The position numbers and the translations under genes were made by a program. Below are positions 46,337 to 54,170 of a DNA stretch of 64,000 nt, one piece after another (the stretch's first letter is position 1; the number at the start of each line of letters is the position of its first letter). Under the pieces are notes generated by a model, which ran no database searches, was not told the origin of the DNA, and saw only the letters and a program-made list of their open reading frames with translations. This stretch comes from Bauldia sp. (lineage in GTDB: Bacteria > Pseudomonadota > Alphaproteobacteria > Rhizobiales > Kaistiaceae): assembly GCA_037200845.1 (NCBI GenBank), contig JBBCGQ010000001.1, forward strand, positions 2,802,237 to 2,866,236. Direction: 5' to 3'.

Positions 46337-47280
46337 GCGTCGCCGCCATCGACATCGGCGCGCCGCGCGACGGCATCGTCCGCCGCATCTCGGACATACT
46401 GGTCGCCCGCCACGGCTTCTATCTTCTGCTGCTGCTCGTGCCGCCGCTATTGTGGCTGGGCGTCGTCTACCTCGGCTCGCTCTTCGCGCTGCTCGCCGAG
46501 AGTTTCTTCTCCATCGACGATTTCTCCGGCGTCGTCGTCCGCCAGCCGACGCTTTCCACCTACGCCCAGCTTTTCCAGCCGGCGAATTTCGACGTCATCG
46601 TCCGCACCGCGACCGTCTCCGCCGTGGTCACGCTGCTAGCGGTCCTCGTCGCCTTCCCCATCGCCTACTACGCGGCGCGCTACGCCCGCGGCCGCATGAA
46701 GGCGGCGTTCTACGTCGCGATCCTCATGCCGCTGTGGTCGAGCTACCTGGTCAAGGTCTACGCGTGGAAGCTGCTGCTGGCGAAAGAAGGCGTCATCGGC
46801 TGGGTCTTCGAGCAACTGCATGCCTCGTGGATCCTCGACGGCATCCTCGCCCTGCCCACCGTCGGCGGCCCGTCTCTGTCGACCAGCTACATCGGCATGG
46901 TGCTGGTGTTCCTCTACCTCTGGCTCCCGTACATGATCCTGCCGGTGCAGGCGGCGCTGGAGCGCGTGCCGCTGTCGCTGATCGAGGCGTCCGGCGATCT
47001 CGGCGCCAGCCCCGGCCAGACCTTCCGTAAGGTGATCCTGCCGCTGGCGCTGCCCGGCGTGGTCGCCGGCGGGATCTTCACCTTCTCGCTGACCCTCGGC
47101 GACTACATCGTGCCGGAGATCGTCGGGCCGTCGTCGCTCATCCTCGGGCAGGTCGTCTACATCCAGCAGGGCACCGCCGGGAATATCCCGCTGGCGGCGG
47201 CGTTCTCCGTGGTGCCGATCGTCATCATGGGCGTGCTGCTCACCATCGCGAAGCGCATGGGGGCGTTCGATGCGCTGTGA
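46333..47280 (+). CDS. potB: Polyamine ABC transporter permease, PotB type
   Basis: Inner-membrane permease, 315 aa with six hydrophobic segments. The EAA-type loop that contacts the ATPase is seen as SLIEASGDLGASPGQTFRKVILPLALPGVVAG. The start is GTG 46333, in a four-base overlap with the potA stop. It is followed not by potC but by a 675 bp insertion with two repeats and an antisense gene. Confidence 0.93.
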   Translation: MSVAAIDIGAPRDGIVRRISDILVARHGFYLLLLLVPPLLWLGVVYLGSLFALLAESFFSIDDFSGVVVRQPTLSTYAQLFQPANFDVIVRTATVSAVVTLLAVLVAFPIAYYAARYARGRMKAAFYVAILMPLWSSYLVKVYAWKLLLAKEGVIGWVFEQLHASWILDGILALPTVGGPSLSTSYIGMVLVFLYLWLPYMILPVQAALERVPLSLIEASGDLGASPGQTFRKVILPLALPGVVAGGIFTFSLTLGDYIVPEIVGPSSLILGQVVYIQQGTAGNIPLAAAFSVVPIVIMGVLLTIAKRMGAFDAL

Positions 47281-47305
47281 GCAGACGCTGTACAATGTAC
47301 AGCGG

Positions 47306-47440
47306 ACCCCACCCACCACGCTTCGCGTGGTCCCCCCTCCCCGTGCCGGGGAGGGATTGGAGTGTGCCGCCGCAACGAGACTCCGCTTATCCCTCCCCGT
47401 TTCGGGGAGGGGGGACCGGCCGAATGCCGCTGGGTGGGGT
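47306..47440. repeat. Palindromic repeat, family A', left copy beside the DUF559 gene
   Basis: A 135 bp element beginning ACCCCACCCACCACGC and ending CTGGGTGGGGT, with an inner CCCTCCCC...GGGGAGGG stem and the core ACTCCGCTT at 47380-47388. It lies immediately after the potB stop. The last 18 codons and the stop of the DUF559 gene (47387-47764) lie within it. It has the same orientation as the right copy at 47770-47914. Confidence 0.9.
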
Positions 47441-47764
47441 CTCCGCCAGCGCGTCAAGAATGGCCTGCAGGACGCCCTCGATGTTGTCGTCGACATCGTT
47501 GTTCCAGAATCGCAAAACGCGGAAGCCGGCGTCGTGCAGCCGCTGGTCACGCGCAATATCGCGCGGCCCGCCGTGTTGGCCTCCGTCCACTTCAACGGCA
47601 AGTCGCGCCGGCAGACACGCGAAATCGAGAATATAGCCGAGACGCGGAACCTGCCGCCGAAAGTGGACACCGCGTTCCTTTCGCCAGGCGCGGAGGTGAA
47701 TCCACAGTGCGACTTCCTGCGGCGTCATAGCCTTACGCAGACGGCGGGCTTGCCTGTTCGCCAT
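47387..47764 (-). CDS. DUF559 endonuclease-like protein, flanked by repeats
   Basis: A 125 aa protein of the DUF559 family (restriction-endonuclease-like fold related to the Vsr repair nuclease). Family motifs: [23 protein letters not shown] at the start, [32 protein letters not shown] (the catalytic D..E.D..QH cluster) and [19 protein letters not shown]. The C-terminal tail [10 protein letters not shown] is translated from the left repeat, and the ribosome-site region comes from the right repeat, 6 bp upstream of the ATG. The gene lies antisense between potB and potC. Its activity and targets are unknown. Confidence 0.88.
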   Translation of the reverse strand: MANRQARRLRKAMTPQEVALWIHLRAWRKERGVHFRRQVPRLGYILDFACLPARLAVEVDGGQHGGPRDIARDQRLHDAGFRVLRFWNNDVDDNIEGVLQAILDALAETPPSGIRPVPPPRNGEG

Positions 47765-47769
47765 CGAGA

Positions 47770-47914
47770 GTCCCCACCTACCACGCTGCGCGTGGTCCCC
47801 CCTCCCCGTCCCGGGGAGGGATTGGAGTATGTTGCACTCCTCGCGCGAACAGAACTCCGCTTATCCCTCCCCGGAACGGGGAGGGGGGACCGGCCGCAGG
47901 CCGGTGGGTGGGGT
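47770..47914. repeat. Palindromic repeat, family A', right copy beside the DUF559 gene
   Basis: A ~145 bp element beginning GTCCCCACCTACCACGC and ending GTGGGTGGGGTC, with the same inner stem, the GGGATTGGAGT segment and the core ACTCCGCTT at 47854-47862. It is a direct repeat of the left copy at 47306-47440. Confidence 0.9.
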
Positions 47915-47955
47915 CACCGCCGGCGCATCCACGCGAAGCGTTGGGTCACGCTGCC

Positions 47956-48756
47956 ATGAACCGCGCCTCTCTCGGCCTGAAACTAGCAGCCGGCGCCGGG
48001 CTGTTGTTCATCTACGTCCCGCTCGCCTTCATCCTGCTCTACGCCTTCACCAGCGAGGACCGCTCGTTCCAGTTTCCGCCGCCGGGTTACACGCTGAAAT
48101 GGTTCGGCGTCGCCTGGCAGCGCGACGATGTCTTCGCCGCGCTCCGCCTCTCGGCGATGGTCGCCACCTGCGCGACCATCGCGGCGCTGCTGCTCGGCAC
48201 CCTCGCCGCGGCGGCGCTGGCGCGGTCGCGCTTCTTCGGGCGCGACTCGATCTCGCTGCTGTTCGTGCTGCCGATTGCGCTGCCCGGCATCGTCACCGGC
48301 ATATCGCTGCGCGCCGCCTTCGATCTGGCCGATGTGCCCTTCTCGTTCTGGACCATCGTCGCCGGCCACGCGACGTTCTGCATCGTCGTCGTCTACAACA
48401 ATGCCGTCGCCCGCTTCCGCCGCCTGTCGCCATCGCTGGTCGAAGCCTCGATGGATCTCGGCGCCGACGGCTTCCAGACCTTCGCCCGCATCGTGCTGCC
48501 CAATATCGCGACCGCCTTGCTCGCCGGCGGCATGCTCGCCTTCGCGCTATCGTTCGACGAGGTCATCGTCACGACCTTCACCGCCGGCCAGCAGACGACG
48601 CTGCCGATCTGGATGCTGACCGAGCTGGTGCGCCCGCGCCAGCGGCCGGTGACCAATGTCGTCGCGGTTTTCGTCATCATCATCACGTTCCTGCCGATCC
48701 TCGCCGCCTACTACCTGACGCAGGGCGGCGAGCAGACCGCGGGCAGCGGGAAATGA
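47956..48756 (+). CDS. potC: Polyamine ABC transporter permease, PotC type
   Basis: The second permease, 266 aa with six hydrophobic segments, beginning [24 protein letters not shown]. The EAA-type loop is [32 protein letters not shown]. The ATG at 47956 fits the family start. It is separated from potB by the repeat-DUF559-repeat insertion (about 675 bp), so expression now depends on read-through or a new promoter. Confidence 0.93.
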   Translation: MNRASLGLKLAAGAGLLFIYVPLAFILLYAFTSEDRSFQFPPPGYTLKWFGVAWQRDDVFAALRLSAMVATCATIAALLLGTLAAAALARSRFFGRDSISLLFVLPIALPGIVTGISLRAAFDLADVPFSFWTIVAGHATFCIVVVYNNAVARFRRLSPSLVEASMDLGADGFQTFARIVLPNIATALLAGGMLAFALSFDEVIVTTFTAGQQTTLPIWMLTELVRPRQRPVTNVVAVFVIIITFLPILAAYYLTQGGEQTAGSGK

Positions 48757-48767
48757 CGCGTGAGCGT

Positions 48768-48835
48768 CATCCCCGCCCCCGGGTCCGGCCTTCCGCCGGC
48801 CCGAGGACAAGCTCCGGCAGGGATCCAGAAGAGGA
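48768..48835. repeat. Degenerate TCATCCCC-family repeat
   Basis: GTCATCCCCGCCCCCGGGTC, then CCGGCCTTCCGCCGGCC, a hairpin, and CAAGCTCCGGCAGGGATCCAG. It resembles one arm of the elements at 38851-38960 and 54978-55106. It fills the short gap between potC and the dehydrogenase gene. Confidence 0.6.
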
Positions 48836-48844
48836 GAATCTCCC

Positions 48845-50272
48845 ATGAACACCGAGATGCTGATCGGATCGCGCTTCGTGAAAGGCACCGGGCCGGAGGA
48901 GCCGGTGATCAACCCGCGCACCGGCAAGGTCATCGTCTCCATCCCCGAGGCATCGACGGCGCAGGTGAATGACGCGGTCGAGGCGGCGGCCAAGGCCTTC
49001 GTCAAATGGTCGCGCACCACGCCAGCGGAGCGCGCCGGCTACCTGATGAAGCTCGCCGACGCCATCGCCGCGGCCGAGCAGGAGATCGCCGACCTCGAGG
49101 CGCTGAACTGCGGCAAGCCGCGCCACACCGTGACGCGCGACGAGACGCCGGCGATCATCGACGTCATCCGCTTCTTCGCCGGCGCCTGCCGCGTCATGCC
49201 GGCGCTGGCGGCCGGCGAATACCTGCCGGGCTTCACCTCGTTCGTCCGCCGCGATCCGATCGGCGTCGTCGCCTCGATCGCGCCGTGGAACTATCCGCTG
49301 ATGATGGCGGCGTGGAAGCTGGCGCCCGCGCTCGCGGCAGGCAACACCATGATCCTGAAGCCCAGCGAGCAGACGCCGCTGACCACGCTGCGGCTCGCCA
49401 AGATCGCCGCCGAGGTGCTGCCCGAGGGCGTGCTCAACATCGTCGTCGGGCGCGGCGCCAGCGTCGGCGACGCGCTGATCAATCACCCCAGGGTCGCGAT
49501 GATCTCATTGACCGGCTCGATCGCCACCGGCCGGAAGGTGCTGGCCGCGGCGCAGAAGTCGATCAAGCGCACGCACCTCGAGCTTGGCGGCAAGGCGCCG
49601 GTGATCGTGTTCGACGATGCCGATATCGACGCCGTCGTCGAAGGCGTCCGCGTCTTCGGCTACGCCAACTCCGGCCAGGATTGCACCGCCGCCTGCCGCA
49701 TCTACGCCGGCGCCAAGGTCTACGACAATCTCGTCGCCGACCTCTCCTCCGCCGTCGCCACGATTGCCTACGACCTGCCCGACGACAGCAAGAACGAGAT
49801 CGGGCCGCTGATTTCGGCCAAGCAGCGCGAACGCGTCGCCGGCTTCGTCGAGCGCGCCGTGCAGAACAAGCAGGTCGAGATCGCGACCGGCGGCAAGGTC
49901 GCCGGCGGCCCCGGCTTCTACTACGTGCCGACGGTGGTCGCCGGCGCCGGCCAGGGCGACGAGATCGTGCAGAAGGAAGTCTTCGGCCCGGTCGTCTCGG
50001 TGACACGCTTCTCCGACCCGGAAGATGCCGTCACCTGGGCGAACGACTCCGAGTACGGCCTCGCCTCTTCCGTCTGGACTAAGGACGTCGGCAAGGCGAT
50101 GGCGGTCGCGGCGCGGCTGCAGTACGGCTGCACGTGGATCAACTGCCACTTCATGCTGACCAACGAGATGCCGCACGGCGGCCTCAAGCAGTCCGGCTAC
50201 GGCAAGGACATGAGCCTCTACGCGCTGGAGGACTACACCGTAGCCCGCCACATCATGGCGAAGCTCGCCTGA
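48845..50272 (+). CDS. patD: Aminobutyraldehyde dehydrogenase
   Basis: NAD-dependent oxidation of 4-aminobutanal to 4-aminobutanoate (GABA) in putrescine breakdown; 475 aa aldehyde dehydrogenase. The cofactor segment [37 protein letters not shown], the general base in LELGGKAP and the nucleophile in [15 protein letters not shown] (Cys) are intact. The C-terminal [23 protein letters not shown] is typical of the PatD/YdcW group. AGGAGA precedes the ATG. Its place after a polyamine importer supports the substrate. Confidence 0.9.
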   Translation: MNTEMLIGSRFVKGTGPEEPVINPRTGKVIVSIPEASTAQVNDAVEAAAKAFVKWSRTTPAERAGYLMKLADAIAAAEQEIADLEALNCGKPRHTVTRDETPAIIDVIRFFAGACRVMPALAAGEYLPGFTSFVRRDPIGVVASIAPWNYPLMMAAWKLAPALAAGNTMILKPSEQTPLTTLRLAKIAAEVLPEGVLNIVVGRGASVGDALINHPRVAMISLTGSIATGRKVLAAAQKSIKRTHLELGGKAPVIVFDDADIDAVVEGVRVFGYANSGQDCTAACRIYAGAKVYDNLVADLSSAVATIAYDLPDDSKNEIGPLISAKQRERVAGFVERAVQNKQVEIATGGKVAGGPGFYYVPTVVAGAGQGDEIVQKEVFGPVVSVTRFSDPEDAVTWANDSEYGLASSVWTKDVGKAMAVAARLQYGCTWINCHFMLTNEMPHGGLKQSGYGKDMSLYALEDYTVARHIMAKLA

Positions 50273-50434
50273 CGATTGCCGGCCGCACGCTGCGGTAGCG
50301 CGCGCCGCGGAGCGGCCGCACGAAAACGTGAAGAAGATGCGACGCCGTCTAAGCTTGTCGGCGTAGGGATCGGGCTTCAGCATCGTGACAGATTCGTTGG
50401 CGCGCGGGAGGACGCGTCTCAGCCGGCGAATAGG

Positions 50435-51229
50435 ATGCTATTGCGCGACTCCTCGGTCAGGTCATTGCAGGACCTGGCGCCCCACACCGCCAAGGTAGAC
50501 GCGCCGGCGCGCCCGAGCGTGCTGGTCGTCAGCCATGAGCGGTCGGGCACCCATTTCCTGATGAATGCGATCGTGGCGGCCTACGGCTACCCGCGCGGCC
50601 CGTTCCTCAATTTCGATCAGCCGCAGTTGAACATCAATTATTTCGACCCGCCGGCGGTCGCCGCCGTGCTGGAGAAGGTCGGCAGCCACGCCACGCCGTC
50701 CGTGATCAAGTCGCATCACGCCGTCGATTTCTTCGACGGCGTCCTCGACGATGTCCTGAAGCATGTCGCCGTGTTCTACATCCACCGCGACCCGGTCGAT
50801 GTGATGATCTCGTTCTGGCGCCTGGTTGCCGCCTGCTCGTGGCACGAGGGGCCGCGCCGCCCGACCGCGCTGGAATTCGCCGCCGCCGAGCCGGAAGGCA
50901 TGATGATGCGCTACCAGCAGAAGCAGACGCGCAGTTTGCTGCACCGCTGGGCCAACCACGTCGACGGCTGGACGGAAGTCGCCAAGACCCGCGGCGGCCG
51001 GCTGAAGGTCGTCCGCTACGATGCGCTGAGCAGCGCCTATGAGCGAACCGTCGTCGGCTTCGACGCCCTGCTCGGCCAGCGGACGGGGAGCCTCGTGCCG
51101 CCGCGCCGCGAGCTGAACGTCGTCACCGGCGTGTCGGCCGACGCGCTGCCGGCGCCGGATTACGCGGCGATCCGCGAATTGGCGCTGGCCGAGGTCGGCG
51201 ATACCATGCGCCGCCACGGCTACGCCTGA
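50435..51229 (+). CDS. Sulfotransferase domain protein (first)
   Basis: A 264 aa protein with the PAPS-dependent sulfotransferase fold. The 5'-phosphosulfate loop is VVSHERSGTHFLMNAI, the 3'-phosphate-binding segment VFYIHRDPVDVMISFWR, and the later QQKQTRSLLHRWANHVDGW and VVRYDALSSAY follow the family plan. The acceptor is unknown; it could be a glycan, lipid or small molecule. I chose the ATG at 50435. A longer frame reaches 50276 but is not conserved. A second, unrelated sulfotransferase lies at 51857. Confidence 0.85.
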   Translation: MLLRDSSVRSLQDLAPHTAKVDAPARPSVLVVSHERSGTHFLMNAIVAAYGYPRGPFLNFDQPQLNINYFDPPAVAAVLEKVGSHATPSVIKSHHAVDFFDGVLDDVLKHVAVFYIHRDPVDVMISFWRLVAACSWHEGPRRPTALEFAAAEPEGMMMRYQQKQTRSLLHRWANHVDGWTEVAKTRGGRLKVVRYDALSSAYERTVVGFDALLGQRTGSLVPPRRELNVVTGVSADALPAPDYAAIRELALAEVGDTMRRHGYA

Positions 51230-51297
51230 CTTCCGGAACCAATCGCGACCTCGCCGCGTTGACGCGCGGAAGTTCCGATAATCTGGAGGGTAGTCCC

Positions 51298-51567
51298 ATG
51301 GGTATCACAAGAGCAGTTCTGGGCGCGGTTGCCGCCGCCGGTGTCGCGCGCCTGCTGGCACCGCATCAGACCGACGAAGTCGTGAAGGGCGCCAAGCGCG
51401 CCGTCGCTGCCGGCGCCAAGTCCGCCGAGCGCCGCATGAAGGCTGTCATGCCCAAGGCCAAGAAGGCTGCCTCGAAGGCCGCCGCCGGCACCAGGAAGAA
51501 GGTTGCTGCCAAGGCCAAGACCGTGGTCCGCAAGGCGGCCAAGCGGCCGGTGCGAAAGTCCCGCTAA
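51298..51567 (+). CDS. Histone-H1-like Lys/Ala-rich protein
   Basis: An 89 aa very basic protein. After a short hydrophobic start (MGITRAVLGAVAAAGVARLLAP), the rest is Lys/Ala/Arg repeats such as KAKKAASKAAAGTRKKVAAKAKTVVRKAAKRP, the composition of bacterial histone-H1-like proteins and many nucleoid-associated tails. It should bind nucleic acid non-specifically. The hydrophobic N-terminus is odd for a nucleoid protein and could be a membrane contact. CTGGAGGG precedes the ATG. Confidence 0.7.
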   Translation: MGITRAVLGAVAAAGVARLLAPHQTDEVVKGAKRAVAAGAKSAERRMKAVMPKAKKAASKAAAGTRKKVAAKAKTVVRKAAKRPVRKSR

Positions 51568-51586
51568 GTTATTGATCCGGAAGGGA

Positions 51587-51661
51587 TGGTGGGCGCGACA
51601 GGGATTGAACCTGTGACCCCACCCATGTCAAGGGTGTGCTCTCCCGCTGAGCTACGCGCCC
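51587..51661 (-). tRNA. tRNA-Val (GAC)
   Basis: A 75 nt tRNA including CCA. On the minus strand: acceptor GGGCGCG / CGCGCCC, D arm GCTC-AGCGGGA-GAGC, anticodon stem CACCC / GGGTG with the loop TTGACAT (anticodon GAC, valine), T arm ACAGG-TTCAATC-CCTGT, ACCA at the 3' end. All four stems pair fully. A TTGCTG-N17-TATATC promoter lies at 51678-51706. Confidence 0.97.
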
Positions 51662-51677
51662 ATCACTTCCGGAGCCC

Positions 51678-51706
51678 GATATATCGGCCAAGCGCGGCCG
51701 CAGCAA
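51678..51706 (-). promoter_or_regulatory. Promoter for tRNA-Val
   Basis: On the minus strand TTGCTG (51706-51701), a 17-base spacer and TATATC (51683-51678), 17 bases before the mature 5' end. Confidence 0.65.
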
Positions 51707-51856
51707 GCCCGGGAATATCGAACGCACCAGGATAGCACCGCGGCGGCGGCGCTCGGGCAGTGCCCGGAAACCGCACAGGCTACAATCGGTCGTCTCTACA
51801 AACGAAGGCGGAGCGGCTACTAACCCGGACGTACCTGAGATCGTTGACTGCCCAGC

Positions 51857-52549
51857 ATGGCGCCCTGCTTTTCGAAGACACTCAACCTCGTCTATTTTCC
51901 GGTGCCGAAGAACGCGTGCACCTCGATGCGCGCGTGTCTGTTCGAAATCGACAACGGCTTTCCGTATCGCGATATGGTCGTGAACGGGATCAAGGTTGAG
52001 CTTTGGTCGTTCTACGGACCGGCGGGGCCGTTCACGCCCATTACGTCGCTCCCACTCGGCGTAACCAAGATCGCGATCGTTCGCGACCCGTGGCAGCGGC
52101 TGATTTCAGCATATCGGAATCGCGTTCTTTTTTATCGCGAGACCAAGACGTCGCTCATGCAGCAGCACGCGGTCGATGCGCGGTTGCCGGCCCTGCCGAA
52201 CTTTCGGGCCTTCGTCGAGAATCTGACCGAGTACCGGAAGATTCCCGCGATCGAGCATCACACCAATCCGCAGGTCTATTTTCTGGGCGACGATCCCGCC
52301 TACTACGATCGCCTCTTTCGCGTCGATCAGCTGACGGACCTTGAGGATTTTCTCAGTAGAGGCGCCGGGAGGAAAATCGAACTGCCACGTCTGCGACGGG
52401 ACGGACCGGCGCTCGATCCCCGGTCGATTGAAGGACTGGATCTGCGCGCCATGGTCGCGCAGCGCTACGCCGCCGACTACGCGTTTTTGCAGAACGCGGC
52501 GGCCGTCAGGCCGCGATCAGCTTCTGGACTTCGTTCACCAGATCCTTGA
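51857..52549 (+). CDS. Sulfotransferase family protein (second)
   Basis: A 230 aa protein of the sulfotransferase family 2 type (as in chondroitin/heparan-type enzymes). The PAPS loop is VYFPVPKNACTSMRACLFE, and the 3'-phosphate motif TKIAIVRDPWQRLISAYRNRV is clear. Codon use is visibly less GC-rich than that of its neighbours, which hints at transfer. Its last 15 codons run 44 bp into the 3' end of cpdR on the other strand. The acceptor is unknown. It is not similar to the first sulfotransferase at 50435 beyond the fold motifs. Confidence 0.85.
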   Translation: MAPCFSKTLNLVYFPVPKNACTSMRACLFEIDNGFPYRDMVVNGIKVELWSFYGPAGPFTPITSLPLGVTKIAIVRDPWQRLISAYRNRVLFYRETKTSLMQQHAVDARLPALPNFRAFVENLTEYRKIPAIEHHTNPQVYFLGDDPAYYDRLFRVDQLTDLEDFLSRGAGRKIELPRLRRDGPALDPRSIEGLDLRAMVAQRYAADYAFLQNAAAVRPRSASGLRSPDP

Positions 52550-52865
52550 GGTGAAACGGCTTCGACAGGACCTTGGCGTCCTTCGGAGCGTTGGAATCCG
52601 GGTTGAGCGCCACCGCCGCGAACCCGGTAATGAACATCACCTTGAGGTCCGGATCGAGTTCGGTCGCGCGGCGCGCAAGCTCGATCCCGTCCATCTCCGG
52701 CATGACGATATCGGTGAGCAGCAGCGTGAACGGCTCCTCGCGGATGCGTTCGTAGGCGCTGCGTCCGTTATCGAAGGCGACGACGTCGTGCCCGGCGTTC
52801 TGCAGCGCCTTTACCAGGAAGCGGCGCATGTCGGTGTCGTCTTCGGCAAGCAGGATACGTGTCAT
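52506..52865 (-). CDS. cpdR: CpdR-type single-domain response regulator
   Basis: A 119 aa receiver-only protein. In Caulobacter CpdR, when unphosphorylated, primes ClpXP for degradation of cell-cycle substrates; it is dephosphorylated through the CckA-ChpT branch that also controls CtrA. The acidic pocket MTRILLAEDDTDMRRFL, phospho-acceptor Asp in TLLLTDIVMPEMDGIEL and the KPFHLKDLVNEVQKL end are all present. The partner RcdA is encoded at 11844. The stop overlaps the end of the convergent sulfotransferase gene by 44 bp. Confidence 0.92.
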   Translation of the reverse strand: MTRILLAEDDTDMRRFLVKALQNAGHDVVAFDNGRSAYERIREEPFTLLLTDIVMPEMDGIELARRATELDPDLKVMFITGFAAVALNPDSNAPKDAKVLSKPFHLKDLVNEVQKLIAA

Positions 52866-53012
52866 CGCGGGTACGGGCGATCCTCGTGGACGCGTGGCGC
52901 AAACAGCGGCCGCAGCGATTATTCCTACCCGAGTAAAGATCGCGTGAACAGCGCGGAAAAGTCACGTTTCTCTTCTGTGGACACTCCCGGAGGATGTTGG
53001 CAACATCTGCCA

Positions 53013-53903
53013 ATGCAGCCCTCCGCCGCGTTTGCCGGCAAGCCTCCGTTCGAGATCGTCATGCCTGCCGAGCAGCGCCTCCCGGTGGTGCTGAACTCGC
53101 CCCACTCGGGCTGCTGCTACCGCGACGATTTCCTCGCCGCCTCGCGCCTCGACGAGAAGGCGATCCGCCGCTCGGAAGACTCCTACGTCGACGACCTGGT
53201 GGCGCCCGCCGCCGCGCTCGGCTGTCCGCTGCTCAAAGCGAATTTTCCGCGCGCCTGGCTGGACGTGAACCGCGAGCCCTACGAGCTTGACCCGAAGATG
53301 TTTGCCGGCTCGCTGCCGACCTACGCCAACGTGCGCTCGGTGCGCGTCGCCGGCGGCCTCGGCACGATCGCGCGCATCGTCTCCGAGAGCGAGGAAATCT
53401 ACGCCCGCCCGCTCGAGGTGAGCGACGCGCTTGCCCGCATCGACGCGGTCTACAAGCCCTACCATCGCGCGCTGCGCCAGATGGTGCTCGATACGCGCGC
53501 CGTGTTCGGTGTCGCTGTGCTTCTCGACTGCCATTCGATGCCGTCGACCGTGCGCGGCATGCATGGACGCCTGCGCCCCGACATCGTGCTCGGCGACCGT
53601 TACGGCACGAGTTGCGCCAGCGAACTCACCGACTTCGCCGCGCGCATTCTCTCGGGGCTCGGATATTCGGTCAGCCGCAACAAGCCCTACGCCGGCGGCT
53701 TCATCACCGAGCACTACGGCCAGCCGGCGCGCGGCCTGCACGCGGTGCAGATCGAGTTCAACCGCAACCTCTACATGGACGAGCGGACGCTGGCCAAGAC
53801 GGCGCGCTTCGATGCGCTTGCCGCCGATCTCGCCCGCCTGATCGCGGCGCTGACCGCCGCCTTCGACGACGGTTTCCTCGCGCGGCCGGAAGCGGCGGAG
53901 TAG
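53013..53903 (+). CDS. N-formylglutamate amidohydrolase (second copy)
   Basis: A 296 aa amidohydrolase of the HutG-like family: PVVLNSPHSGCCYRDDFLAAS, then PLLKANFPRAWLDVNREPYELDPKMF, AVLLDCHSMPS and FITEHYGQPARGLHAVQIEFNRNLYMD. The metal-binding HSG and DCHSM patterns are intact; it is a more canonical copy than the one at 39361. The ATG at 53013 lies just after the divergent cpdR promoter region. The cpdR-amidohydrolase-hisN order is frequent in Hyphomicrobiales. Confidence 0.9.
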   Translation: MQPSAAFAGKPPFEIVMPAEQRLPVVLNSPHSGCCYRDDFLAASRLDEKAIRRSEDSYVDDLVAPAAALGCPLLKANFPRAWLDVNREPYELDPKMFAGSLPTYANVRSVRVAGGLGTIARIVSESEEIYARPLEVSDALARIDAVYKPYHRALRQMVLDTRAVFGVAVLLDCHSMPSTVRGMHGRLRPDIVLGDRYGTSCASELTDFAARILSGLGYSVSRNKPYAGGFITEHYGQPARGLHAVQIEFNRNLYMDERTLAKTARFDALAADLARLIAALTAAFDDGFLARPEAAE

Positions 53904-53906
53904 CCC

Positions 53907-53996
53907 AAAAAGAAAAAGGGCCGCTCGCGGGGGCGAGGCGGCCCAAGTCTAGGGAGGAAACGCCCAAGGAGGGCATGCGGCATCACTGCCGCACTG
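53907..53996 (-). ncRNA. Candidate small RNA with two anti-SD elements
   Basis: On the minus strand: TGCGGCA-GTGA-TGCCGCA (53993-53976), a perfect hairpin; GCCC-TCCTT-GGGC (53974-53962), a hairpin that shows UCCUU in its loop; TTTCCTCCCT (53960-53951), probably unpaired; then a terminator, a CG-rich 10 bp stem with one bulge (53944-53918), followed by TTTTTCTTTTT. A possible promoter is CTTGCT (54029-54024) with TAGGAT (54007-54002), 16 apart. The start near 53995 is inferred, about 90 nt. No protein gene on this strand explains the terminator. Its plan resembles the candidate at 12531-12630. Confidence 0.5.
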
Positions 53997-54170
53997 CAAT
54001 AATCCTACAATGCACTGCACAAAAGCAAGAGGGGCTGCGGGTTTGACGGTGGACAGAATGACGCGGGGCGAGATGAGGGGCGAACCTCGGAAAAGCGACA
54101 GCATTGCTGGCCTTTCGGCCCGCCAGCGTACGGTTTCGAACGTGTGGCGCCGCGGGCACAGCACCGGAAA

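Noticed and set aside
44112-50272. Operon read as a novel system around the DUF559 gene involving the transporter
   Set aside because: The transporter genes and the aldehyde dehydrogenase are ordinary polyamine uptake and breakdown genes; DUF559 is antisense and has its own boundaries, so a functional link is not supported.
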